A stretch of DNA of 7,836 bases, taken from NCBI GenBank assembly GCA_041674345.1, contig JBAYVY010000166.1, positions 1 to 7,836 on the forward strand, written 5' to 3'. The stretch's first letter is position 1, and every line of letters starts with the position of its first letter. The stretch comes from JBAYVY01 sp041674345 (GTDB lineage Bacteria > Planctomycetota > Phycisphaerae > Phycisphaerales > Zrk34). Position numbers and translations under genes: made by a program. The notes under the pieces are model-generated. The model was not told the DNA's origin and did no database searches. It saw nothing but the letters and a program-made list of their open reading frames with translations. This document shows positions 1-6,043 of this stretch, one piece after another.

Positions 1-161
1 CGAATTTCAGGGGATTTTCGCATAACGAGAGCTAAACGGCTTTCGTTTCGGACGACATTGAGTTGCTTGTATTTCATTTTTGGCCTGTTTTATAAGGTTT
101 TTGTGTCGTCAAAATTGGCTAAAGGGCACTGGCTCTGTGGTTAATTCTTTTGTTCATCCGT

Positions 162-704
162 TCACGGCAGGATCGTCACCGGGGTACCGGCGGGGATCGC
201 GTCGGTGAACTGGCGGAATTGCCGGGCGTCGAGGCGGACGCCCGGCGGATGTTCGCCGACCGGCAGCGGAGCGGCGTGGATCACCGCCGCCACACGCGAC
301 GGAGTGCCGGTGTCCGACAGCAACACCCATCCATCATTCGCACCGGCGACATCGGCGGAACCGGTGGGCATGATGCGATGGACCGTGGCACCCCCCGGTC
401 GCGGCGGCGCGGCGGGCGCGGCATCGACCCGGATCGGATACTCGGCCACCAGGTGCTTGCCGTCGAATAATTGCAGCGAACCGGCGGTCAGATGGATGAG
501 GACGACCGGCTGCCTCAGCGGCGGCAGATCGGGCAGCGACGCGCTGTGCGCCGCATCCACGCCGGCGGCCCGCGCCTGACTGTTGCGAAGAGCGGGGTCG
601 GGAACCCCCTCCACCCGCCACAACCACAGGCCCACACCCAGCGCGACCAGCGCGAAAAGCCACAACCACCACGGAAGCAATGTGTTATGTTTTGTCACGG
701 CCAA
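162..704 (-). CDS. Membrane-anchored L,D-transpeptidase (YkuD)-like protein lacking the catalytic Cys
   Basis: 180 residues. A short N-terminal tail is followed by one hydrophobic segment (about residues 11-29, rich in W, L and V), then a Pro/Ala-rich linker, so it is probably anchored in the membrane with the rest outside the cytoplasm. Residues 66-179 resemble a YkuD domain: a strand ending in LQLFDGKHLVAEYPI, an IH at 142-143, and a C-terminal VRLDARQF...GTPVTIL that matches the usual IRL-D-x-x-x-L/F-x-x-x-GTPV-x-I ending. Where active L,D-transpeptidases have SHGC-V/I-R, this protein has HPPGVR (152-157), so the catalytic Cys is Gly155 and the paired His is Pro153. Peptidoglycan cross-linking activity is therefore unlikely; a binding or structural role is inferred. 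The start is a TTG at 704 with AGGTG at 713-709 four bases upstream; a GTG two codons in (698) is an alternative. It is transcribed divergently from rplU. The family call rests on pattern resemblance only. Confidence 0.72.
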   Translation of the reverse strand: MAVTKHNTLLPWWLWLFALVALGVGLWLWRVEGVPDPALRNSQARAAGVDAAHSASLPDLPPLRQPVVLIHLTAGSLQLFDGKHLVAEYPIRVDAAPAAPPRPGGATVHRIMPTGSADVAGANDGWVLLSDTGTPSRVAAVIHAAPLPVGEHPPGVRLDARQFRQFTDAIPAGTPVTILP

Positions 705-735
705 ACTTCACCTGTAAAAACTTCGAGGTGTGGGC

Positions 736-741
736 ATCATA
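736..741 (-). promoter_or_regulatory. Possible -10 element for the YkuD-like gene
   Basis: On the minus strand the hexamer TATGAT lies about 32 bases upstream of the TTG start at 704, giving an expected leader of roughly 25 bases that includes the AGGTG ribosome site. No convincing -35 hexamer sits at 16-18 bases, so the call rests on the -10 match and position alone. Confidence 0.3.
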
Positions 742-767
742 CACGATCGCACCGAAAAATCGACCGG

Positions 768-796
768 TTGCATCCGGGGCGGCACCTGGCTAACAT
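768..796 (+). promoter_or_regulatory. Sigma-70-type promoter of rplU
   Basis: TTGCAT (768-773) and TAACAT (791-796) are separated by exactly 17 bases, close to the TTGACA/TATAAT consensus. Transcription would start near 803, leaving a leader of about 23 bases before the rplU ATG at 826. A GAGGA ribosome site (814-818) sits seven bases before that ATG. The short leader leaves little room for an L21 autoregulatory structure. Confidence 0.6.
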
Positions 797-825
797 ACGC
801 GGCTCGATTCGCAGAGGACACAACC

Positions 826-1143
826 ATGTATGCAGTGATTGAAGACAGCGGCGGTCAGTTCAAGGTCAGCGAAGGCGACATCATTCGCGTCGATATCCGT
901 GATCTGCCCGAAAACGCCACCGAACTTTCCTTCGACCGTGTGCTGTTCGTCAGCGGCAACGACGGAAACCCGAAGATCGGCGCGCCCACCCTCGCCAACG
1001 CGACCGTCAAGGCCGACATCCTCACCGAGGTGCGCGGCGACAAGATCGTCATCATCAAATACAAGCACCGCAAGGGCTATCGCCGCAAGCAGGGCCACCG
1101 GCAGCGCTTCCTCCGCGTGAAGATCACCGGCATCCACGCGTAA
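826..1143 (+). CDS. rplU: 50S ribosomal protein L21
   Basis: 105 residues, the normal length for bacterial L21, a 23S rRNA-binding protein of the large ribosomal subunit. Family hallmarks are visible: the start MYAVIEDSGGQFKVSEGD, the central strand FDRVLFV, IGAPTL, and the basic signature KYKHRKGYRRKQGHRQ followed by the LRVKITGI end. An ATG 96 bases further upstream is in frame but would add a non-family N-terminus. The ATG at 826 has GAGGA (814-818) seven bases ahead and begins exactly at the conserved MYAVI. In many bacteria rpmA (L27) follows directly in an rplU-rpmA operon. Here an intrinsic terminator begins 28 bases after the stop and the next gene is a transporter, so L21 appears to be transcribed alone. 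Confidence 0.97.
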   Translation: MYAVIEDSGGQFKVSEGDIIRVDIRDLPENATELSFDRVLFVSGNDGNPKIGAPTLANATVKADILTEVRGDKIVIIKYKHRKGYRRKQGHRQRFLRVKITGIHA

Positions 1144-1171
1144 GCGAAAGCGCGCCAACTGTCACGACACG

Positions 1172-1199
1172 CGCCGCCCGGACATCGGGCGGCGTTTTT
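1172..1199 (+). terminator. Rho-independent terminator after rplU
   Basis: A perfect 9-bp GC stem, CGCCGCCCG (1172-1180) with CGGGCGGCG (1186-1194), around the loop GACAT, followed at once by TTTTT. Textbook intrinsic terminator closing the rplU transcript. Confidence 0.93.
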
Positions 1200-1220
1200 A
1201 TGCGCGAAGCGATGGGATCA

Positions 1221-1248
1221 ATGACGAATGACGAAACTCGAATGACGA
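1221..1248. repeat. ATGACGA short direct repeats
   Basis: Three copies of ATGACGA occur at 1221-1227, 1228-1234 and 1242-1248, the first two back to back. They lie between the rplU terminator and the large palindrome upstream of the transporter. No function is evident; they look like part of an intergenic repeat unit. Confidence 0.7.
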
Positions 1249-1265
1249 ATCGGTGCCCAGCCAAC

Positions 1266-1331
1266 GGCCAACAGCCAACAGCCAACAGATCGCTATGACG
1301 TCTGTTGGCTGTTGGCTCATGGCTGTTGGCC
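1266..1331. repeat. Large imperfect palindrome built from GCCAACA units
   Basis: The left arm (1266-1288) is a tandem array of GCCAACA units; the right arm (1302-1331) carries the complementary TGTTGGC units. GCCAACAGCCAACAG (1274-1288) pairs perfectly with 1302-1316, and GGCCAACA (1266-1273) pairs with TGTTGGCC (1324-1331). This gives 23 bp of stem with a 7-base bulge (1317-1323) and a 13-base loop. It ends 26 bases before the AAGGTG ribosome site of the transporter gene. It could be a mobile palindromic repeat or a 5' leader structure; the sequence alone does not decide. Confidence 0.85.
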
Positions 1332-1367
1332 TACAGTCTTTCCTTCGTCATTCACCGAAGGTGCAAC

Positions 1368-2531
1368 ATGTGGCGCGGCGTATCGCTTCGGCAACTCGCG
1401 TTTCTGCTGCTCGGCCCGATGATCGTCGAGACGATCTGGTCGATGCTGATTTTCTGGATGGGATTGCAAACCATCGCGCTGGGTTACGAGCCGCGCGTGC
1501 AGAACATCATCATCTTGCTGCCGTCCCTGGGTTATGCGTGCAGCGCGCTGCTCGCAGGGCGGTGGGTCACACCCCGTCATGCCACGATGCTGATGGTCTT
1601 CATGCTTTCGACCGCCGCGGTGCTGGGGTTGTCGGTCGTCCACTTCCGCAGTTTCGCGTTGTTCGTGGTGCTCGGCCCGGTGATGGGTTTGTGCATCGGG
1701 CATTACTATGTGCCGTTTCAGATTCGTATGGGCCACGTCCAGCCGTTCCGCACACTGGCGTGGACCGTCGCGTTTTACAACATCGCCTGGGGGACGGGCG
1801 CGGCGGTCGGGCCTTACCTGGCCGGTCTGTTGCAATATCATTCGGTCTGGCTGACGACGGGCGCGGTGCTGGCGCTGGCGGGGATTCATGCGATGTTGCT
1901 GTTGTTCGCGGGCACAGCGCCGCGTCCCGCCGATGAGCACCACCCCGTTGCCGCGTTCGCATCGACCTCGCAACAGCGACGGTTGGGCTGGGTGGCGTTC
2001 GCGGCGTGCGGGCTGACGATGCACGCGACCTGCTTCACGCTCGTGCCCGATTTCGCCAAGCATCGCCGATGGTCCGCCGATCAGACGGGGCTGCTGGTGT
2101 TCCTGGCGGTGGCGACGCTGCCGCTGGGCGCGTTGCTCTGGGCGAGGTTGCGTCATCGGATGATGCGGCCGTGGCTGATGGTCGGCTCGCTGGTGATCGG
2201 CGCGACGGGCATGGCGCTGATGCCGCTGACGACGACCTGGCCTGGGGCGACGGCGTGCATCGTCGCGCTGGGCGTGGCGCTGAGTTGCACGGTGTTTCAC
2301 GCGATTTACTACGCCAATGCCGATCCCTCGCCGATTCACAAGGCACGCAGCATCGCCACGATGGAAGTCCTGGCCGGCGGATCGTCGGTCGCCGGGCCGG
2401 TGCTGCTGGGCATGCTCGCCTGGTCCGACGCCACCGGCCCGACGCCCTGGTGGGTCGGCGGAGGCCTGCTCCTCGCCGCCGCGGGTTATGTCGCTTGCCA
2501 ATGGCGCAGAGAACGCATTCCCATTTTTTGA
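1368..2531 (+). CDS. Major facilitator superfamily (MFS) transporter
   Basis: 387 residues, almost entirely hydrophobic helices: about six in the N-terminal half (to about residue 180), a polar cytoplasmic linker (GTAPRPADEHHPVAAFASTSQQ), and about six more in the C-terminal half. This is the 6+6 layout of MFS carriers. Features include a basic GRWVTPRHA loop after the second helix (where MFS proteins carry motif A), a Gly-rich helix GTGAAVGPYLAGLL, and a C-terminal half beginning WVAFAACGLTMHA. Substrate cannot be read from the sequence. The start is the ATG at 1368 because AAGGTG (1358-1363) stands four bases before it. The frame is open further upstream to 1305, but that stretch runs through the palindromic repeat and is not protein-like. 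No partner gene is coupled to it, and it is separated from rplU by a terminator. It ends in the basic tail WRRERIPIF. Confidence 0.88.
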   Translation: MWRGVSLRQLAFLLLGPMIVETIWSMLIFWMGLQTIALGYEPRVQNIIILLPSLGYACSALLAGRWVTPRHATMLMVFMLSTAAVLGLSVVHFRSFALFVVLGPVMGLCIGHYYVPFQIRMGHVQPFRTLAWTVAFYNIAWGTGAAVGPYLAGLLQYHSVWLTTGAVLALAGIHAMLLLFAGTAPRPADEHHPVAAFASTSQQRRLGWVAFAACGLTMHATCFTLVPDFAKHRRWSADQTGLLVFLAVATLPLGALLWARLRHRMMRPWLMVGSLVIGATGMALMPLTTTWPGATACIVALGVALSCTVFHAIYYANADPSPIHKARSIATMEVLAGGSSVAGPVLLGMLAWSDATGPTPWWVGGGLLLAAAGYVACQWRRERIPIF

Positions 2532-2548
2532 TTCACCGCAGCGGGGAA

Positions 2549-2610
2549 AAAGCAGAACATGCGGGGGGAACCTGATGTTCTGTTGTTTTGCTTTTCCGCT
2601 GTTCTGCTTT
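2549..2610. repeat. Inverted repeat with two mutually exclusive pairings
   Basis: AAAGCAGAACA (2549-2559) is the exact reverse complement of TGTTCTGCTTT (2600-2610). The left arm's CAGAACAT (2553-2560) can instead pair with ATGTTCTG (2575-2582). It begins 17 bases after the transporter stop. No clean T-tract follows, so it is a weak candidate for a terminator and may be a decayed repeat element. Confidence 0.6.
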
Positions 2611-2696
2611 CATGCTCCGCGTCTCCGCGCCTCCGCGGTTCATTCCTGTCCGCTGTCCGACCGATACGCGAAAAATGCGGTTGCCCTGCTTTTAAC

Positions 2697-2712
2697 GGGT
2701 TCCAGCGAACCC
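2697..2712. promoter_or_regulatory. Short dyad upstream of the radical SAM -10 element
   Basis: GGGTTC-CAGC-GAACCC forms a perfect 6-bp inverted repeat ending 26 bases before the TACAAT at 2739, roughly where a -35 region or an operator would be. It could bind a dimeric regulator or be chance; nothing else supports it. Confidence 0.25.
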
Positions 2713-2738
2713 CACGCGCCCGGCCCGCATAATTACGC

Positions 2739-2744
2739 TACAAT
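2739..2744 (+). promoter_or_regulatory. -10-like TACAAT of the radical SAM gene
   Basis: TACAAT in the context GCTACAAT, about 90 bases before the ATG at 2835. No good -35 match lies at the usual distance. The identical GCTACAAT octamer recurs upstream of the nucleotidyltransferase gene (4650-4657), which modestly supports both as promoter elements. Confidence 0.4.
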
Positions 2745-2834
2745 GTTGTCCGGTATCGATCCCCCGACCCCCCGACTTCGTGGCGGCTGCGCATTCATGC
2801 CCATGTCACCGCGCTTAACTTTGAAGGCCCACGC

Positions 2835-4583
2835 ATGACCACCGCCACGCTCCCGCAAGTTTCCACTCACGCACCTTCCATCACCCACCCCCTCGGTTCC
2901 AAAGCCCGCGTCCTGCTCACCGGTGTCTTCGGACCCTACGCCCAGAACGACGCCTTCGGCTCACGCACCATGAACCCGATGGAGCTGTACCACAACCAGG
3001 TCACGCGCGTCCAAGGCCCCTTCTCACTCCGCATGTTCCATCGCTCCTGGGGCATCATGCTCATCCAGGCCAATATCGCCGCCCCCACCACCCTGCTCGA
3101 CTTCCCCACGCTCGACCGCTTCATCCAACAAATCACCGAAAACCATTACGACATCATCGGCATCACCTCGATCATCCCGAACATCGGCAAGGTCGAGCAT
3201 ATGTGCAAACTCATCCGCCAGCACCAACCCGAAGCCACCATCGTCATCGGCGGACACTTGGCCAACTTCGGCGAGCTGCCCGAACGCATTGACGCCGATC
3301 ACATCGTCCGCGGCGACGGCATCCGATGGTTCCGTTCCTTCCTCGGCGAACCCGCCGATCAACCCATCAAACATCCCCGCATCCTCTCCGCGTTCGGCAC
3401 ACGATCGCTCGGCGTGACCTTGCCCGAAAAGCCCGGCGATGTCGCCGCCACCGTCATCCCCTCCGTCGGTTGCCCCGTCGGTTGCAACTTCTGCTCCACC
3501 AGCGCCATGTTCGGCGGAAAAGGCAAGTCCGTCATCTTCTTCGACTCCGGCGATGAACTGTTCGACGTCATGTGCGACCTCGAAAAATCCCTCCAAGTCC
3601 AGTCCTTCTTCATGATGGATGAAAACTTCCTGCTCCACCGCAAACGCGCCCTCCGACTGCTCGAACTCATGCGGGAACACAACAAGTCCTGGTCGCTCTA
3701 TGTCTTCACCAGCGCCAACGTCCTGCGATCCTACACCACCGAACAACTCGTCGCGCTCGGCATCTCCTGGGTCTGGATGGGCATGGAAGGCAAAAACAGC
3801 CAGTACGCCAAGCTCTCCGGCGCCAACACCCTTGAACTGGTCAAACATTTGCAATCGCACGGCGTGCGCGTCCTCGGCTCCAGCATCATCGGCCTGGAAG
3901 AACACACCCCCGAAAACATCGACGATGCGATTGATTACTCCGTGTTGCATGACACCGAGTTTCATCAGTTCATGCTCTACACGCCCATCCCCGGCACGAT
4001 GCTCTGGAAACATCACACCGACAACGACACGCTCACCGATCCGCACTGCCTCGAAGCAGCCGATACGCACGGACAACTCAAGTTCAATTACAAACACCCG
4101 CACATCCCCGCCGGGGCTGAAACGGAAATGATCGTCCGCGCCTTCACCCGCGATTTCCAGGTGAACGGCCCCAGCGTCGTCCGTGTCATCCGCACCACCC
4201 TGCGCGGTTACAAGCAATATCGCAATCACCCCGACGCCCGCATCCGCCGGCGATTCGAGTACGACGCGCGCGGCATGGCCACGACGCTGGCCGGGGCCGT
4301 GTGGGCCTGTCGCAAGTGGTTCAAAAATGACACGCTGCTGCACAGCAAGATGAACGCGGTGCTGCAAGACATCTACTCGACGTTCGGCTTGAAGGCGCGA
4401 CTCGCCGCCCCGCTCATCGGGCGGTATCTGTTCCGCACGTTGAAAGCCGAGCGCGCGAGACTGGCCGCCGGTTGGACCTACGAGCCGAAGACCTTCTGCG
4501 AGATGACGCATCAGCCCGCCGCCCACACCCGCCCCGCCGCCGACGCCCCGGCCCGGATCGCCCCGCTGGCGACGGCGTCGTAA
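2835..4583 (+). CDS. B12-binding-domain radical SAM enzyme
   Basis: 582 residues. Residues 26-170 form a cobalamin-binding Rossmann-type domain: an ARVLLTGVFGPY strand, YDIIGITSIIPNIGKV, IVIGGHLANF and ADHIVRGDG, matching the GG-H-x and vrGDG/vrGEG signatures of this class. As in most B12 radical SAM proteins, the DxHxxG base-on motif is absent. The radical SAM core (about 205-400) has the CX3CX2C cluster motif GCPVGCNFC, with Cys213, Cys217 and Cys220 binding the [4Fe-4S] cluster. It is followed by MMDENFL, GMEGKNSQYAKLSGAN and GSSIIGLEEHTPENI, which fit later strands of the barrel. Residues 430-550 are a basic helical extension (NGPSVVR, HPDARIRRRF). Such enzymes often methylate unactivated carbons or remodel lipids and cofactors; the substrate here is unknown and no neighbour reveals it. 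GAAGG (2823-2827) sits seven bases before the ATG. The C-terminal 30 residues are a low-complexity Ala/Pro tail. Confidence 0.9.
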   Translation: MTTATLPQVSTHAPSITHPLGSKARVLLTGVFGPYAQNDAFGSRTMNPMELYHNQVTRVQGPFSLRMFHRSWGIMLIQANIAAPTTLLDFPTLDRFIQQITENHYDIIGITSIIPNIGKVEHMCKLIRQHQPEATIVIGGHLANFGELPERIDADHIVRGDGIRWFRSFLGEPADQPIKHPRILSAFGTRSLGVTLPEKPGDVAATVIPSVGCPVGCNFCSTSAMFGGKGKSVIFFDSGDELFDVMCDLEKSLQVQSFFMMDENFLLHRKRALRLLELMREHNKSWSLYVFTSANVLRSYTTEQLVALGISWVWMGMEGKNSQYAKLSGANTLELVKHLQSHGVRVLGSSIIGLEEHTPENIDDAIDYSVLHDTEFHQFMLYTPIPGTMLWKHHTDNDTLTDPHCLEAADTHGQLKFNYKHPHIPAGAETEMIVRAFTRDFQVNGPSVVRVIRTTLRGYKQYRNHPDARIRRRFEYDARGMATTLAGAVWACRKWFKNDTLLHSKMNAVLQDIYSTFGLKARLAAPLIGRYLFRTLKAERARLAAGWTYEPKTFCEMTHQPAAHTRPAADAPARIAPLATAS

Positions 4584-4601
4584 AAGCCAGCGCCCACCAA
4601 G

Positions 4602-4628
4602 CCGAGGCAGAGCGCAGCGCCGCCTCGG
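4602..4628 (+). terminator. Terminator-like hairpin after the radical SAM gene
   Basis: CCGAGGC (4602-4608) pairs perfectly with GCCTCGG (4622-4628) around a 13-base loop, starting 19 bases after the stop codon. The following bases (ATTCCCCCTT) are not a clean U-tract, so termination would be weak or factor-dependent. Confidence 0.4.
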
Positions 4629-4651
4629 ATTCCCCCTTACGTGTTGCTTGC

Positions 4652-4657
4652 TACAAT
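4652..4657 (+). promoter_or_regulatory. -10-like TACAAT of the nucleotidyltransferase-HNH unit
   Basis: TACAAT within the same GCTACAAT octamer found before the radical SAM gene. It predicts transcription starting near 4664. That would make the ATG at 4664 effectively leaderless and favours the ATG at 4691, which has a proper ribosome site. No clear -35 is seen. Confidence 0.4.
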
Positions 4658-4690
4658 TCCACCATGCCGCACGGCTACGGAGCATTTGTC

Positions 4691-5242
4691 ATGGCTATGG
4701 ATCGCGTCGAGCAACGACTGCGCGCCGTTACCGCCGCGCTGGATGAAGCGGGCATCGGCTACGCCGTGGTCGGCGGCAATGCCGTTGCCGCATGGGTCGC
4801 CCGCATCGACCCCTCCGCGACGCGCGCCACCAAAGATGTGGACCTGCTCGTGCAGCGACAGGACGAGCAGCGCATCGCCGCCGTCATGGCCGAGCTGGGT
4901 TTCGAGCGCGTCGATCTTCGCCGGATGATTTTGTTCATCGACCCCGCCGAGCCGAGCAAACGCGCCGGTGTCCACCTCGTCTGGGCCGACACCCTGATCC
5001 GCCCTTCTTACTCCACGGCATCCCCCAGCGTCCGGGAAATCGTGCGTGATCCCGCCGGTTTCGCCCTGCTCGATCTGCCGGCGTTGGTCCGCATGAAGCT
5101 CACCAGTTTCCGCGACGTGGATCGCGTCCACCTCGCCGACCTCCTCGAAGTCGGCCTCATCACGAACGAAATACGCGAAACATTACCCAACGACCTCCGC
5201 GCCCGCTTGGATGAAATCAAAACCCGCGACGACTGGGAATGA
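4691..5242 (+). CDS. Pol-beta-superfamily nucleotidyltransferase, AbiEii/MNT-like
   Basis: 183 residues from the ATG at 4691, chosen because GGAG (4679-4682) is eight bases upstream. An ATG at 4664 (192 residues) lacks a ribosome site. The N-terminal half shows the superfamily pattern: YAVVGGNAVAAW (GG at 28-29), then RATKDVDLLV with the metal-binding D49-x-D51, then a helix and LGFERVDL. The C-terminal half has MKLTSFRDVDRVHLADLLEVGLI, resembling the K-x-x-x-x-R...D-x-x-D-L helices of AbiEii- and DUF-type stand-alone nucleotidyltransferases. Such proteins transfer nucleotides to protein or RNA, and many are toxins or antitoxins (AbiE, MNT-HEPN). No AbiEi-like antitoxin or HEPN partner is adjacent. 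Its stop codon overlaps the start of the HNH gene, so the two are probably translated together. Base composition matches the GC-rich host. The exact family is uncertain. Confidence 0.75.
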   Translation: MAMDRVEQRLRAVTAALDEAGIGYAVVGGNAVAAWVARIDPSATRATKDVDLLVQRQDEQRIAAVMAELGFERVDLRRMILFIDPAEPSKRAGVHLVWADTLIRPSYSTASPSVREIVRDPAGFALLDLPALVRMKLTSFRDVDRVHLADLLEVGLITNEIRETLPNDLRARLDEIKTRDDWE

Positions 5243-5922
5243 TGAAAAAGAAACGCCAATCCAGAAATGGGATATGCCCGATTTGTGACCAAGTGTCCGA
5301 TCTCACAAAGGGTCATGTACTTCCGCTTGTCTGGTTTTGCGATCCCAAACCGGATGACCTATGGATAATTGACGAGTGCTTTTCGTGCAACCAATCACAC
5401 GCGGAGGGTGATATCCAGATACGCGATTTCATTGTTGGTCAAGTCGATCCACGTTTTTGTCCGGAAGCAGCTAGTTTATGGAAGAAGTCAATCCGCGCGT
5501 ACCGCAACAGGAGATCAAAAGTTATTTACGCCATGTCGCAAACATCTGAAGAAATCGACGTGTTGAATGAATATGGATTGTGGGTGGGTGCAACTTACAG
5601 GGGTGTCGTCGAAGCCAAGTTGATTGACAATGCCCTGGAGCATTTGGCAAAACGACTCACGGCGCATGACCGAAATTGCGTAGTCCGCAATATTCACGTA
5701 GATGCAAAACTCATGCCTGCCCAAGGCGTCCAATCGCTTCTGGGGAAAATGGCATCTCTGGGTGCTTCTCCTTTGGCTGGGTTTCAACGTGGCAAACGGA
5801 TCGCTCCAGAAGTCAAACTAACGAGAATGCTGGACCGCGACAATAAATACTCTGGGACATGGCTAATATCCTTCTACAACATGCGGATGGGAATACGAAT
5901 CATCACGCAGCCGCAATCGTGA
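5239..5922 (+). CDS. HNH-type nuclease-like protein
   Basis: 227 residues. The N-terminus carries a treble-clef HNH signature: C13-P-I-C16, then TKGHVLP with His26, then ECFSCNQSH with C47, C50, N51 and H54. This spacing resembles HNH proteins of the CxxC...(E/D)HvxP...CxxCN type, in which two Cys pairs bind structural zinc and the His/Asn residues act at the metal site; here Gly25 replaces the usual acidic residue before the His. Residues 60-227 are unrecognised (MPAQGVQSLLGKMASLG, SGTWLISFYNMRMGIRII) and may be a specificity or effector domain. ATG 5239 overlaps the upstream stop as ATGA; a second ATG at 5242 is possible. There is only a weak GGGA ribosome site, so translation is probably coupled to the nucleotidyltransferase. 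Codon use is visibly AT-richer than every neighbour (ATA, AGA and GTA codons), suggesting recent transfer. DNA cleavage is inferred, not shown. Confidence 0.72.
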   Translation: MMKKKRQSRNGICPICDQVSDLTKGHVLPLVWFCDPKPDDLWIIDECFSCNQSHAEGDIQIRDFIVGQVDPRFCPEAASLWKKSIRAYRNRRSKVIYAMSQTSEEIDVLNEYGLWVGATYRGVVEAKLIDNALEHLAKRLTAHDRNCVVRNIHVDAKLMPAQGVQSLLGKMASLGASPLAGFQRGKRIAPEVKLTRMLDRDNKYSGTWLISFYNMRMGIRIITQPQS

Positions 5923-6043
5923 TCGTTTTCGTCGTCGGTTGCGGTACCGCTTCGCCGTGTTGGCGGAGGGATGCGAGGTGCGGGATGATGGCTTCGCTGG
6001 CGACGCATGATCCGCTCACCATTCCGGGGATCGTTCCGGGGGT

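Larger units (their letters stand above)
2532..2834. other. Intergenic spacer before the radical SAM gene
   Basis: About 300 bases with no convincing gene. It holds an 11-bp inverted repeat with a competing inner hairpin (2549-2610), a run of CTCCGCG-type short repeats (about 2614-2637), a 6-bp dyad GGGTTC/GAACCC (2697-2712), a GCTACAAT -10-like element (2737-2744) and a leader to the ATG at 2835. Small open frames here have no ribosome site or recognisable protein pattern. Confidence 0.7.

Noticed and set aside
1..161. Possible promoter or terminator in the AT-rich left edge
   Set aside because: A TATAAG hexamer (91-96) has no -35 at a usable distance, and no stem followed by a T-run was found after the minus-strand stop at 162.
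1305..1367. N-terminal extension of the MFS protein
   Set aside because: The added residues are encoded by the palindromic repeat, while AAGGTG lies correctly before the ATG at 1368.
1317..2501. A 394-codon minus-strand open frame opposite the transporter
   Set aside because: It is dominated by Arg, Gln, His and Pro with no domain pattern, typical of the shadow of a hydrophobic GC-rich gene.
2614..2834. Riboswitch (cobalamin-type) upstream of the B12-radical SAM gene
   Set aside because: I looked for a B12-box-like sequence and an aptamer-sized conserved core and found neither; only short dyads are present.
3024..4685. A 553-codon open frame antisense to the radical SAM gene
   Set aside because: It mirrors a GC-rich gene with C-ending codons, has an odd Gly/Asp/Glu/Val-rich composition and no family motifs. 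The plus-strand protein carries unmistakable motifs.
4664..4690. Earlier ATG start for the nucleotidyltransferase
   Set aside because: No ribosome site precedes it and it falls at the predicted transcription start, whereas the ATG at 4691 has GGAG eight bases upstream. A leaderless start cannot be excluded.
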